64,000 nucleotides of DNA from Adiantum capillus-veneris (GCA_014529385.2 CM043942.1:50296774-50360773), one strand, 5' to 3'. Positions 12,879 to 24,984 are shown, numbered from the stretch's first letter. Notes: generated from the sequence alone by a model not told the origin. A program made the numbers and translations.

Positions 12879-13645
12879 CTAAAAAGCTTTACCTTTGCCT
12901 TTTTGTTGATCCGTCATAGGAACAACAATTTGAGCATAGTTTTTAACGAACCTTCGGTAAAAACCTGTAAATCCTAAAAATATATGTAATTCTTCCAGAT
13001 TTTTAGGAGGAGGGCATTTCCTGATGGTATCCACTTTGCATTTATCCATGTATAGGCCGTTAGCTGAAATAACATGCCCTAAATAATGAATTTCATCTTT
13101 GAGAAAATCACATTTAGATTCCTTGGCATATAACTTGTTTGTGCGTAACAACTCAAATACCTGCTGAGATGTTGTAAGTGTTCTTCTTCAGAAGCACTAT
13201 AAACTAGAATGTCGTCGAGGAAAACAATGAAAAATTTGCCCAAATATGGCTTCAAAACATTATCCATAAGTGTCATGAATGTTGCGGGCGCATTGGTTAA
13301 CCCAAAGGGCATCACCAAAAGCTCGTAGTGTCCAAACCGTGTTTGGAATTCAGTCTTAGGTATATCGGCAAGCCGAATACGGACTTGGTGATATCCTGAC
13401 CGCAAGTATATTTTTGTAAAAATGCGAGCATGAGTTAGCTTATCAAATAACTCATCTACTTTTGGCAATGGGTATTTGTTCTTAACTGTAACCGCATTTA
13501 AGCCCTGATACACATGCGCATACTGCCGTCCTTTTTCTTTACTAAAAGGATAGGCGAAGCCCATGGTGAAGAACTGGGTTGTATAAACCCTCAACAGACT
13601 CAATGTTAGAAAGAAAATGAGAGAGTGAGTAACACAAGAAAACAT
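12879..13645 (-). pseudogene. Reverse transcriptase, motif A Asp lost, frameshifted
   Basis: Two overlapping open frames (13645-13079 and 13151-12879) cover the RT. Visible are [25 protein letters not shown] and FLDDILVYS (the xxDD active site). The thumb/connection follows with YLGHVIS and FLGFTGFYRRFV. Motif A reads [12 protein letters not shown] where the family has an Asp in place of that Tyr, so one of three metal-binding aspartates is missing. A frameshift near 13,100-13,150 joins the two parts. Both defects would block DNA synthesis. Confidence 0.93.
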
Positions 13646-14174
13646 GATCTATTTCATTATCAGAAACGAGCTGCATAAGCTCAGCAGTACAAATCAGTGG
13701 TGATGAAGGTATATCCTTTTCTCCTAACAACAACACATGTGCGCCATGGGATTCAAATATCAAGTTGTTGTGCTCATAGCTACGCTTCAGTGATGGTCCT
13801 AGGCTATGCAACCACTCCCTACCAAGAACCACATCAGCCCTTTCCATGTTTATAACCTGAAAATCCAAACAAGTAGAGTACCCTTGTACTTCCAATGGAA
13901 CAGCTCCGCATTGAGTATCGCATATTTCAGTATCATGTCCATTCATCATTGCTACCTTGTAGCGGTGGGTACTCGGAGTTTGAGGCAGTTTGAGCTTTTT
14001 CACCAATCCATAATTGATGAAATTGTGAGTAGCACTATCATCTACCAAGATGTGCACCTTGTGCCCTTGCAGATATTCGTGCATACGTACTAACTCATGT
14101 GGTCCAAAGGTTTGTTGCCACATGGAAGCTGTGAGACAGCATTGATGCACCACCTCAATGTGTGTTACTTCCAC
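13542..14174 (-). pseudogene. Retropepsin-type protease, degenerate active site
   Basis: A 210-codon frame overlapping the end of gag by 20 bases in a different phase. It contains HILVDDSATHNFI, equivalent to the family's ILVDSGATHNFI. The catalytic D-S/T-G triad reads DDS, so activity is doubtful. The C-terminal VVLGREWLHSLG matches the flap/α-helix end of plant gypsy proteases. The frame then runs through linker sequence into the RT start, where the phase changes. Confidence 0.85.
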
Positions 14175-15336
14175 TGTGGAGAATTTTGAGGAAGACTAGA
14201 GGCAGTAGGTGCACCGTGTGCACTGCTTTCTCCTTCCCCTGAGCAGCAGATTTCCCGTTGGGACAATCCTTTTTTCCATGACCTCTTCCTAAACACTGAA
14301 AACATAACTTCTCTTTCATGGCTTTATCAAAATCCTCAAGAAAGAGAGGAACCCTGGACCCCTTGGGTTTTTTAGATGCATCTAAATTAGCAACTAGAAA
14401 TTTTCTTTTATTGTGCCCGTACTGAGTGCGTGTATTACCATGTATACTAGCAGGCACATTACTATTATGTGGTTTCTTCTCATCAGAGTCATCATGAATA
14501 TGTGCTTTCACTATGGCTTCCTCAAGTGTTTTAGGGTCTTGGGTCTTGACATACTTCTTAAGCTCGGGTGTCAGACCTCGTATGAGCCCTCGTACTTGTT
14601 GAAAGGTATCCAAGCCTTCCAACTTGAGGATAACGTCCCGATAGTGAGAGATATATTCAAGGAGTGATGGGTATTGGCGCATGGAACATGTGTCCCAAGC
14701 CGTCCAATTCCGATCGCCCTCGTTTGTAGGCAAAAATTCCTTGCTAAACATTGCTTCAAAGGCTACCCAACTCTTGATGTTCTTCTCCTTGAGAGACATC
14801 CACCATTTGTAGGCCTTGCCTTCCAGAGTTAAGCTCGTCTGTAGAGCTCTGAATGCATCCGGAGTACGCCGTAAGGCGTGAATTCCATCCCATTTGCTGA
14901 GAAAGATGTTCACTGCATCCTTATTGCGGTCTCGGTCTTCGCCCTTAAAGACTGGTCGTTTAAAGTTCTTTAACAAGTCATCCACCTCTTTGGCAGTGAG
15001 AGTATGCAACGTATCATTAATTGGGCCTTGCCCTTGTGTGCCAACGTGCTCATGCATGTGGGTGTCAGCAAGACTCTTAGACTGCTAATGCATTAATTGA
15101 ATTACTAATGTGGAAAGTTTAGTAACATTTTCATTTAAAGCTTTGATATTTTCATCCAAGATTGTCATGCGTGTCTGAAGTGCACGAAATTCTTGAATAT
15201 CGAGGAATTTGTAAGTATCTTCTCCTGCCGTAGCGTCGTGGGTACTCTCCTTGAGAGGATCCGGCCGCGGGCCATCATTGGTAGCATCAGGAGTACTTTG
15301 CTCAAAATCAAATGTCATGTTGATATACGAATCCAT
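14155..15336 (-). pseudogene. gag of the chromovirus, one internal TAG
   Basis: Two open parts share one frame: 15336-15085 and 15057-14155, separated by a TAG at 15085-15087. The first part is a predicted coiled-coil-like N-terminus. The second has the plant retrotrans_gag region (ALQTSLTLEGKAYKWW..., about 14,880-14,560) and a single CCHC zinc knuckle, CFQCLGRGHGKKDC, near 14,270-14,310. Gag would form the virus-like particle and bind genomic RNA. The start ATG at 15336 follows a ~850-nt leader. Apart from the single stop, gag is the best-preserved gene of this element. Confidence 0.9.
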
Positions 15337-16177
15337 GGCTACAGAGTGCGGTGAAAGAAGTACTCAGAAAAAATACCTGATATTGAGAGCACTCGCAAAG
15401 TATAGGAGCCTTGCTAACTCCACTTGTGCGTCGTAGCAACTGACCGTTAAAGAAGAAACAACTTGCAAAATCGGTGTAGAAAGCAAACCTCGAAAAATCG
15501 TCGTTGGCTTGCAAGAGGATTGAAATCTTGTAGTCGAGATGGTTGAATCGTCACCGCTTTGAAGAAGCTTGATAATTGAAAGCTTCCGTAATCGGCGAAC
15601 GATTATGGTGCATAAACGCCAAGCGAAACCGTCACAAGTGTAAAAATTCAAAAATCTGGAAATTCTGCAAGGACTGAGCGGAATCGTGAGCCGTCAAGCT
15701 CAAAGGGAAAGCCGACATGGCTTGATGCTTGCACCGATCAAGGAGGTTCTTGCTTGTGACTTGCCGTTCTTGTGGGAAAGACCACCAAGAAGGGAAAAGG
15801 ATCAAAAAACCAAAATCTTTGGCCATGCCATGTGAAAAAGAAAACGAAATTTGACGATTTCTGTGCAGACAGCGTGTTGAGAAATCGTGGAAGGATGGGG
15901 AGGTGTGTGCGCCTTGCACAGCAGCAATTAGACCAAGATCTCTTGGAATCCAACCATTGAAGCCATGGCCGTCCTCCCAAGCCCAAGCTTGCGCAGTTTC
16001 GTGCACCACACAGAGGCGTCCCAATCGGGAAACGGTACCCGAAATAGACAAAAACGATTGCTATTTTGGGAAAATCTCTAAAAAGATCACGGTTCACACC
16101 TTAAAGCCCTCCTTTTAGGAGCCAAAAGTGAGAACACTTAGAGAGAGAGTGGAAGAGAGACCTCCTAGGCCACCTAA
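15337..16177 (-). other. Leader between primer site and gag
   Basis: About 840 nt separating the primer binding site from the gag ATG. Several open stretches occur here on both strands, but none has a recognisable domain and they overlap heavily in different frames. I treat this as an untranslated leader. Confidence 0.6.
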
Positions 16178-16190
16178 GCTCTGATACCAG
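16178..16190 (-). other. Primer binding site, tRNA-iMet
   Basis: The minus strand reads CTGGTATCAGAGC directly after the 5' LTR. TGGTATCAGAGC is the standard plant initiator-methionine tRNA primer site. Confidence 0.95.
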
Positions 16191-16375
16191 TGTAAGAACT
16201 AGGGAAGCTAGGCCTGAGATCCTCCTCCCAACCCCCCATTATATAGGCAGGCTCCTAGCCCCTTGCCCTAGACGGATCCCCTGTCCACACTGTCTAGCCA
16301 GGCCCTTGGCCGAAGTCCATGACCATCCTAGTCCTTAGGTTTGGGCCTTGCCCCTACAGAACCCTTGTCCTGACA
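16191..16375 (-). repeat. 5' LTR of the chromovirus
   Basis: 185 bp, TG..CA, followed by the target duplication GCTTT at 16376-16380. It carries a minus-strand TATATAA box (plus-strand 16239-16245). It is 71 bp longer than its partner. The extra part is near the U3 edge. Confidence 0.93.
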
Positions 16376-16440
16376 GCTTTCATCGTTGTTCACCAAGTTC
16401 TGATCTCGTTCATCTTTGTCGGTTTTCCTTTACTTGTTTG
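16376..16440. repeat. Repeat A, copy 1, right part
   Basis: Begins with the duplicated GCTTT and continues TCATCGTTGTTCACCAAGTT, matching 21,060-21,129 of the uninterrupted copy. This is the right-hand half split off by the chromovirus insertion. Confidence 0.85.
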
Positions 16441-16998
16441 AAAATTGAAAATTCTCTCTTTCACTATTGAAATGGTTCTCTCTCTAGAACATAATTTCTC
16501 TTCTTCTTTCTTGCCCATGACACTCAAATATTTTCAATGTTTCTTGCTACCTGATACACACACAATCTTCCCACTTATACACGCACACAATCATGTATGC
16601 TAATACATCCTCATACATCTCTCTAGCTCTGCTTCTTTGTCTTGGTCTCTTTCTACATCTCTAGTAGGTTTCTATACTACCATCGATTCTCTCTATATCT
16701 CTTTCTCTCACAATTTCCCTTTTTGGCTCATACACCCAAATACACATACAACTCTCGCACAAACACACCCTTGAACACACACCCACACACACCCCACATG
16801 CTGACATACACACACACACACCCCACCTATGTTAATTTGCCTTCCGATCAATTTCTTACTCTCTCTTTAATCAACTTATTTCTCTTTCTTCTTGCTCTAA
16901 ATTTCTATGCTACGTGGAATGGTTCTCTCTTTCTCTGACTAATTCTCATACACACATATACTATATCAAGCATACACACAAGAATGCATCATCAAAAA

Positions 16999-17029
<31 letters not shown>

Positions 17030-17097
17030 TAAGGAACACTGCTCCAAACCTACTCAATTCTACATCTAGCTTTCCCTCGCTCTTGAATTCCTGTGGT

Positions 17098-17180
<83 letters not shown>

Positions 17181-17450
17181 TAAATACACACATACACACA
17201 CTCACACAAAAAACCTTTCCCACTCTGTTGTCAATCTCCTCTCCCCTTTCTTGCTCTTGCTTAGTGCTACACAATGACAAAGCTCTTTTTTTTCTCACTC
17301 TCTACACACGGGACAATGCACCCTCCACATGGGAAGATGCACATCCATGCAACCCCCCTCAACTCTCTTTCTCCTCCCCCGCTTTTATTTTTCTCTCTCT
17401 GGCAACCCCCATGCATCCCATGACTCTTCCCTCATAATGTTCTAGATCAG
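16441..17450. repeat. CT- and CA-rich simple-sequence region
   Basis: Dense pyrimidine and CA-rich DNA. Clean tracts are (AC)n at about 17003-17029 and (CT)n at about 17101-17147, running directly into (CA)n to 17178. Open frames crossing the tracts are products of the simple sequence, not genes. Confidence 0.85.
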
Positions 17451-17949
17451 AACTGGAAAATTTCAATTTCTTTTTAACTTGTTGGTTCCTTATTAAAATA
17501 AAACAAAATCAATTAAGGTATTTAAGTCTTGATCCCATACTCACTCTCTTAAGAGGATAAATTTTAATGTCATAAGGACAATCCTTTAAGATCTATCTTG
17601 ACAATAGTCTCTCGAGCTTAAAATTTCTTTCTCTCTCTTAGTTCCTCTCTAGCAACCACTTCTTCGGGTCCCATGAATTTTGTTGCCCACATCTCCCATG
17701 ATGAGGCATGTTGAAACACATAAGAAAACATTTTTTTGATATCTTCTTTAAACTCACATTCTCACACGATCGTAAAGACGGTCCCAAAAGACTTCAAAAC
17801 TTTACATCAACAAGTCTCAAACTCTAGATTTATCCTTAAAGATGGGCAACCAAGATATCCAATCTTCACACTTGTGTAATGATAGTTATTTAAATTTCCT
17901 CTTCTTATATAGATATTACCCTACAAGATTGACTAGAAAGAGACTAGCA

Positions 17950-18318
17950 ACAACTTATGGAATCTAGTACTATGGCCATAGGTTTAGGCTAATACCCATC
18001 ACGAGTGTGCTTTCAAATGGAACTCATAGGTTTAGGCCATAGTTTTAGGCTAATACCCATCACGAGTGTGCTTCCAAATGGAGCTCATAAATATTATTTG
18101 ACAATAAGTAAAATTGACAAAAGCAAGCTTAAACACGATACTAATGAAGCTAATTAGATGTATATGCTCCTACAATGCACAAAACTCATAAATATTATTA
18201 GAGAAAAATTAAATCTAACAAAAGCAATCTTAAACATGGTCCTAAAGTAGCTAATTTTAACCCTAGCTTGATACAATCAATGAAAATGTTTAGGGGTTGA
18301 CATTCCTCCCCCACTGAA
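17950..18318 (-). mobile_element. Fragment of a Ty3/gypsy 3' end: LTR edge and polypurine tract
   Basis: On the minus strand, TTCAGTGGGGGAGGAA (18303-18318) is followed by TGTCAACCCCTAAAC, the usual polypurine tract plus TG start of a gypsy 3' LTR. The LTR would extend leftwards from 18302. Inside it is a two-copy direct repeat at about 17,979-18,090, built on TTTAGGCTAATACCCATCAC. Only a few codons of pol-like sequence remain to the right. The far LTR edge was not found. Confidence 0.45.
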
Positions 18319-19229
18319 ATGAGAATTTGTCCTTGACAAACAATACAGATGTGCTACACTTTAATTTGCTTATATGGCACTGCAAACCCCCCAAATTTGC
18401 AGGTACATTTGACTGTAACTTTTGAAAAGAAAAAACTTTCTTTTCTCCTCAAATGCGAGCGTCCTCATGCACATCACACAAAACACTATAGTTTGGTCAT
18501 TCTAACTTGCTATAAAACATGAATGATATTTTTGTCTATATCCATTCATTAAATCAATCAATCAATTAGACAAGCAAGCATGCAATGAGTCAAAAAATGA
18601 CAAATTAATAAGCACTAAACATAGTGCAATAAATTGATAGCATAGTATGCATATATACCCTCACTAACCAACATCTATAGAGAATTACCAATAAAAAACT
18701 CAAACCTCACCAATAGAAACTAAGAATAGATAATCAAGGTGATTAATTAATCCAATAACTATAAACTACCCTAGTCTAGACAATAAATTTATTATTGTTT
18801 AATTACAAGAACAACACCCCTTCCATGGTGATAGATCTCTATATAGGTAGAACTAATTAACCCGTATATTATAGAAAATATACTAGCATTTACAACAAAG
18901 TGGAAGTCATCGCCTCAAAGTAATGTCAAATCTTTTGAATTTCCAAAATTTTTATTGTTGTTTCTTTCCATGCATTCTTTTTGTTTGTTTTGTACTTTAT
19001 TTTGACTTTTTTTGTAGTTATGTTGGACTTGATTGCTTTATTTACTTATTTTTTCATGCATTCCACTCTCACTACTACGTCAAACAAGAATTAATAATAC
19101 TTTACACCACCATCCTGCACAAAATCTGGATACGGCTCATGGCTCTCACACTAGAGATAGAGTTGGCCCACTTGCCTACCAAGATTATACAATGATAGCC
19201 ATAGAACATTGAAACACATAGCAAGAGCA

Positions 19230-19290
<61 letters not shown>

Positions 19291-20551
19291 CCTTTGTGTG
19301 TGTCTCTTTAGTATATTGTTGCAGATTTTGTGGCTAGGAGCCAAGCTCCTTGTGTATATTTTTCAAGATTGGACTTGGTTTGTATGTTTATTGGTGCTTA
19401 GAAGGCATACCTTCATTTGGTGTGTCCATTGGGAGAAGCTAGAAATGAAGCTACAGGAAATGAGATAGATTTTTTAAGTAAGTGAGATGCAAATCAAGAA
19501 AGGAGACAAAGAAGTGTAGAAGATGGAGAGAGAAATGTGTGAACCAATGGTGTTAGTCAAAGCCAACAAAGTGGTTTTCGCATAAAAAACAAAACTTGAA
19601 GGAGTACAAGCATTGTTCAAGAGAAGGGGACATGCTAGAGTAGTAAAAAAGAAGCAAGAAAGATGCTGCAATAGCAAATAGAGGCATTAACAATGGGGTT
19701 GAATCGAGGATAGAAGATGAATATAGGAGTTAAAATCTTGAAGGAATCTCACACAGATTATAGGTGTAGCAAAGAGTCAAGGATTGAAAGTCTGGTAGAA
19801 TGCAAGGTAAGAAAGCGCTTGGTGGATAGATAGTGTGAAACAAGAAGGGGACAGAGGAGAAAGGGCTTATGAGTAGAACATCACAATTTCTCATGTGAGA
19901 GGCTATTTGGAAAAACTTGGGATGGAAAATTGATGGAGTCAGAGATGGGAAAAGTATGCACATTGAGAGAAAGATGGTGGGAGAAATGCGCCCATCAACC
20001 TTGAAGTAGAGAAGCGATTGTGGAATGAGGAAGTTCCTAGTGGAGGAAGCAAAGCTTGAGAAAGAGAAGCGGGCTAAGATGCCATCACATAAAGCCAAGA
20101 GTTATGGATGCAGAGATAGTGACAAACTCATGGCTAAGAAGCAGCTATGATAGGGATGCCACGTACATAGGAGAGATCATAGGAAACAATCATGGCGGTG
20201 CCGAAGCACGTAGTACCATAGCAAAAAATCCTAAACAAGAAAGGAGAGCATATTATGTTGGAGTTTGAGTATGGAACTCTACAGAGAGGTTGTGGATGTG
20301 CAATACTGACCTTGTTTTCTTATTTTTCTATTATTGATGTGGTGCAAATTTGAAGTTATTATCTCTATTTTTAGACTTTGGTCTTTCTCAATCAAAGGGG
20401 TGGTACATTCATACATGCACAGCCAAACTTTTGATTTTCAAGCATACTAAAAAACCTTATGTCGGAGGATTCTGATGTAGCAAAGGTGCTATTCTGAATG
20501 GCTAGGCTTTATTGTGGATGCACCAAAAATGAGTGATCCCAAGTTTTGTAG
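18319..20551. other. No recognisable gene; (GA)n tract
   Basis: AT-rich up to about 19,200, then purine-rich. A (GA)n microsatellite occupies about 19,234-19,289. Open frames here show no conserved motif. One long purine-rich run from 19,450 to 20,060 makes spurious reverse-strand frames. Confidence 0.5.
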
Positions 20552-21129
20552 CCCAAAAGCACAACAGCCCTCTAACTAGGTCAAAATGTTTAATGTATTG
20601 CTATACATTGTCACAATCGTTACTTTTAGAGACGTTTTTTGACATGTTTACGTATAAATTTCCTTTTCTTACTTTATCAACTTTCCAACAATGTTCACAA
20701 TACATTTTTTATTAATTTGCAAACACACACATATAGGAAAATGTCCTTGACAATACCATAGATATAATAAATTGAAATTTTGGCTAGCAATTAAATATTC
20801 ATCTCCCAGCCCAATGCTTGATCTAAAAATGCATATGCCATTTTTGTAATCAACTTAAAAACTTTCACTAAAGGCTTTCAGACAACCAATGAATCAAATT
20901 TATGGTGAAACAGGACTTCACTATCGAGTTTAAATGATGAAAAATAATGAATTCTCAATCATGTTTTCATTTAAATAGCGTTAGATAGTTATTACCTTGT
21001 TTTATTAAGCTTTCTTGACTAACCATAGGGTTTGCTTAGGTTTCCATCGATATTAATGTGCTTTCATTGTTGTTCACCAAGTTGTGATCTGGTTTCTCTT
21101 TGCCGTCGTCTTTCTTTGCTCGTTTGGGA
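20552..21129. repeat. Repeat A, copy 2, uninterrupted
   Basis: Paralogue of 10,216-10,754 plus 16,376-16,440. The insertion site of the chromovirus corresponds to GCTTT at 21060-21064, which here occurs once with no insertion. The copy shows the pre-insertion state and confirms the element's boundaries. Confidence 0.85.
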
Positions 21130-21779
21130 ATCAAATATCTAGCCATGCGTGAGGTGATGCCTAAACTTGAACAGTTGCTTGTGGCCAAAAGCCTTCAATC
21201 TTGCAGATGTGCTCCAACCATGGGCTCTGACCATTGATTGTTGACCCTGAGCCACACAATCCCCAAGGCTTCAAGATTTTTGTTTAGTGCAATTCAAAAT
21301 TTTTAAAATTTCCACGTCAAACACTGTGAAGCTTCAAGGGCTACATGGCGACCCAACCAAATTTTACAGTCCTTATAGTGGGCTACAATACTTAGGTGGC
21401 TTAGTTCACCCACTGATTTTTTTAAGAAAAAAAATGTCATACAACGATGGTGGCCACATGCAAGTTGATAGACAACAAGGGGAAGGGGGGGAGGGGCGAT
21501 GAGTAGCTTTCTTGTCTTCTTCACATTAACAAAAAACTCTCCCCTTATGCCAGCCTTTTCCTCTACTATGTAGGTCAATTTGGTGCCCCTCCTTGTAAGG
21601 GCCCCTGCCCGTGCTGCCACCAAGACGAGAACCCTCCTCGTAAAAGGGGCTCTACCCATGCTGTGGCAACTTGAGATGAGGGACATAGCATCAAAGTGAG
21701 AGACAAAGAGAGAATCATCATGCCAGGACTTCCACACCCTATTTCTTCCTCCTCCTCCATGAGTGCTTCTCTATCTTGA
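21130..21779 (-). other. Interior edge of an LTR-element remnant, no gene identified
   Basis: This lies on the interior side of the minus-strand primer site at 21,780. A 144-codon minus-strand open stretch (21737-21303) has no motif I recognise. It probably represents leader sequence of the decayed element. Confidence 0.3.
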
Positions 21780-21960
21780 GATCTGATACCAATCTAAGAG
21801 ACAGGGCGTTGATGCATGCAACTCTCCACATATTCATGCCATATATAGACCCTTGGCATGCTAAATATAGCCCCTTGAATTGCATGAGTGTCCCGACCCC
21901 TGGCCTACCCAATCCTACCTTAGGCCTGACATATCCAATAGGCTATACTTTACACACGTA
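21780..21960 (-). mobile_element. Primer site and partial LTR of a decayed element
   Basis: On the minus strand, TTGGTATCAGATC (21780-21792) resembles the tRNA-iMet primer site. The sequence to its right is therefore a 5' LTR end, now starting TCTAAGAGACAGGG where TGTAAGAG would be expected. A TATA-like CATATATAG lies about 45-60 bp further in. The outer edge was not located. Confidence 0.4.
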
Positions 21961-23600
21961 AGAGGAAGTTCACACTCGCCATGTCTAATTAAGCTTCCAC
22001 ACAGGTAGAGGGTGTTCACACACACACGTAGGTGCAACAAAGCTCACACATAACAATAAGATGCGAATGCTTATGTGGAAAATTTGAGTTAATGTCATCA
22101 AGTAGATTCAATACCATTAGTTATGTTGTTTCAAGTTGTGATGGTCTCAAAATGAGGAAGATAGTGGGTTGGTGACTACCTAGCTAATAGGATATTCCCA
22201 GAGACAATGAAGAAATGCAAATAGAGAGACATACAATGTTCTATCTAATAGAACATTCCCAAAGATAGTGAAAAAATTATATATCTAATAGGACATTCCC
22301 AAAGAGAATGAACAAACGAAAATAGAGAGACATAGAAATAGAAGCACTCAATTATTCCTTGGTAGAAAATAAATAAAAAAGTAGGACATACAAACATTAT
22401 ATTAAGGAAGAACATAAAAAGAAGATATTAAGATTAGTCCCAACTAATACTGATTGGGAAATGCAATTACACATATTACTCTTACGACCATATAGAGTTG
22501 TGTATTAAATTTCATGCAGCATAACTTTCTCCAATCGTATTTGGCTCATATGCAATTCTACCTCTACAAACTTTTATCCAAATTCTAAGAGTTGCACAAC
22601 AGTTTTAGTATAATGTACATGCATTGCTTGTTTGTCTTGAAGCACTTTGAGAAATTATAAGATTTGCAAAACAATTTTATTAGATTGGACATGAATTGCT
22701 GGTTTGTCTTGTTCAGCACTTTGAGAAATTAGGTGAACATCTTGCTGCAATTGCTCACATATTTTCGCTAAAATGCAAGAAAATAGGTCTTTAACTCAAA
22801 ATTGATAACAAGGAGTTTTAGAAGGGTGATTTGGTGCTTGTATATTCAATGGCGACTACAACCCAATAGTATGGAGATGTGGACTGCCAAAACATCTTTA
22901 GACAATACTCCCGGATGGAATTAACCTTCCATTACAGTTGATGGAGTGACATCACCTGTTTAATTATATACATATCAATGGGTATCTTTGCTACTTCCAT
23001 CAACATTGTCATACCCCAATTGGTGAGCAATTCCTTCTCTACATCTTTGAGCACATATTATCCAACAGTTTGGTAGGATATGGCTATGGCTATCTTCTCT
23101 TCTCTCAAGACTTGTCATGCCCTAGTACAAATACCCTTGCTTCCTAGATGAACCCCCCACGTGTGGGATTTTGGACATGCCACATGGAAGCTCTACATTC
23201 ACTGCAACCCTTTGGAGGTCAAACCAATCACCCCAAGACCTTGTTAAAATGACTTTTTTGACACCAATTTGGAAGCTCCCCATTTCTTGCTCAGCAACTA
23301 GATTTTTGCTCTGTCAAAATTCCATGAAAGCCTCCATATTTGGCTTCAGCCCCACCATTTTCTCTACACTTTGACTTCCCCATAGCCTTTAACAAATGAG
23401 AGGTCCCCGACCCGTCGACACTGAAGTCGTGATGGGGGTCCTTGACAGGTCTCCAGGACTATTAAAATCAGAGTCTCAAAAAAAGAATCCAGGGAATAGA
23501 CCTTTGCCATTGACAATGGCTTGGGACTATAGCCCTAGAAGAAGACCTAGTCCTATCTCACAGTGGAAAAACTAGAAAAGACACTAAATTTAAAAACTTT
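21961..23600. other. No recognisable gene; small internal repeats
   Basis: The phrase CTAATAG.ACATTCCCA.AGA occurs three times between about 22,185 and 22,305. A roughly 80-bp imperfect duplication containing GTTTGTCTTG..CACTTTGAGAAATTA spans about 22,600-22,735. No coding motif was seen. Confidence 0.5.
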
Positions 23601-24561
23601 TGCGGTCCTATACTTCACCAATTTGGGCTAGGGTATTCTCAACCAACACTTTTTTCCCGCTAGTAGATGTGAGGGCACAGCTGTTGGTGAACTCCTCTTC
23701 CAATTGAAGAAGTCTTCTGAACATTTTTATTGTGCGGGGATGGATAGTTACTTGACTAATCAGGTCCACCCGTCCATGATCGACAACCTGAGTCAATCCC
23801 CACTTACCACCCCACACTCACACATGCTTCTTTATTGTTTAATTACTATCACACTCTTTGAACATTTAAAATAATCGTTTCTTTTAGCTTTCCAACATAG
23901 CGATTCATTAAAACAAGCATAGAAATCAGTATTGTAAAACATTCTTTTACATACAAACATCTTTAAACTTAAAACAAGGTACAGTCACTTAGAATACTCC
24001 TTGAAAAGCCTGACCCATACACGACTTGTCTCAAGATCACCTAAAGATGACAAAACAACACCCATTCCTTATTCATAGTTCCGGGTGAAAATATCACCAA
24101 AGTTTCGGGTGCCCGTACACCAAAACTAGTTACCCATGCAACCAAGCGGCTCCCCTAGGATACAAAATAGTAGCCTAACTTATGTAGAAACATCAAGACA
24201 TGACAGAGTAAAAACTCACTGTTCATGGGAGTAATCGACTTATCCATGACTGAAATGCCATCATTATTCATCAACATATATACCAAGGAGTCGGAGGTGT
24301 CTTGAGACAAGTTGTCTTAAGGATGATCAATCATATCTTTCCTAAATCAACCAGTCTATCCCAAAATAATTATTTCCTAATTTATAAACAAATGTACGTT
24401 GGTTTCTTGGAAGACACCTTCCATTTTCAGCCAATTATTCAATCCCTAATTCCTTACTCGCTCCTTACATACGCAATGTTAACACTTATAATAAGAACAT
24501 GAATTATTGAAAACTTAAATTAATAATGGAAAATCCACCAGAGATTGGTCAGGCATCTGCT
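23601..24561 (-). other. Possible interior of a minus-strand LTR element, unassigned
   Basis: A 69-codon minus-strand frame (23817-23608) and shorter ones lie downstream, on the coding strand, of the gag start at 24,700. I recognise no domain in them. Assignment to the same element is inference from position. Confidence 0.3.
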
Positions 24562-24700
24562 GTCATGTCGGAACATGAATACTTTCATGTGTAGGTCTAC
24601 TACTAGGCTCGGCCTCATGATTGAAAGATGCTCTAGCCCTCTTGGGAATAGTATCATCCTCATCGGATTGAGGATTTGCTCGGGTTCTCTTTCGAGCCAT
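24562..24700 (-). pseudogene. Start of a gag gene, truncated by TGA
   Basis: Minus-strand ATG at 24700 opens a 45-codon frame starting MARKRTRANPQSDEDD, a basic then acidic N-terminus like those of plant gypsy Gag proteins. It ends in TGA at 24564-24562. A tRNA-iMet-like primer site lies 48 bp upstream, the order expected for LTR, PBS, leader, gag. The function, RNA packaging, is inferred from position rather than from a domain. Confidence 0.45.
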
Positions 24701-24747
24701 GATTATATCCTTATAAAAGGACATCTATTTATCAGATAAAACATTAA

Positions 24748-24760
24748 CAATCTGATACCG
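24748..24760 (-). other. Primer-binding-site-like sequence
   Basis: The minus strand reads CGGTATCAGATTG, matching the first bases of the iMet primer site TGGTATCAGA with one change. It sits between the satellite-bearing sequence on the right and the gag start on the left. Confidence 0.5.
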
Positions 24761-24984
24761 ACCACTCTATAAAGTATTTTTCTTTTACTAATTTTCTCCT
24801 CTTATTTCAGCCTAAAAAGGCTTATTTTTTACTTAATATTTAATACATTCATTATTTCGTAATGAATTTATAATCTTAACTTCTTAACGATATTTATTTC
24901 TTTTAGTAATTTTCCTATATACTTTTAGAGGTATCAACTATTTATCTTAATTAACTTTTAGTCAAAAACGGGGTTCTTGAGCTA

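Larger units (their letters stand above)
10755..16375 (-). mobile_element. Ty3/gypsy chromovirus, complete but inactive
   Basis: A 5.62-kb LTR retrotransposon read on the minus strand. Both ends are TG..CA LTRs, flanked by the 5-bp target duplication GCTTT at 10750-10754 and 16376-16380. From right to left it has 5' LTR, tRNA-iMet primer site, gag, protease, RT, RNase H, integrase and a chromodomain-like tail, then polypurine tract and 3' LTR. That order with a terminal chromodomain marks a plant chromovirus. The pol region has frameshifts, stops and catalytic substitutions, so no active product is possible. An uninterrupted paralogue of the insertion site lies near 21,060. Confidence 0.95.

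Noticed and set aside
15632-16118. Overlapping open frames on both strands near the chromovirus 5' end (up to 139 codons)
   Set aside because: They lie in the element's untranslated leader, have no recognisable motif and conflict with each other.
16984-17437. Frames of repeated Ser-Leu and His-Thr
   Set aside because: Translations of (CT)n and (CA)n microsatellites. The same applies to frames at 19,102-19,468, 39,726-40,142, 47,993-48,451, 53,018-53,215, 55,107-55,337 and 57,453-57,822.
21303-21737. 144-codon minus-strand frame as a gene
   Set aside because: No motif, low-complexity parts, and position in the likely leader of a decayed LTR element.
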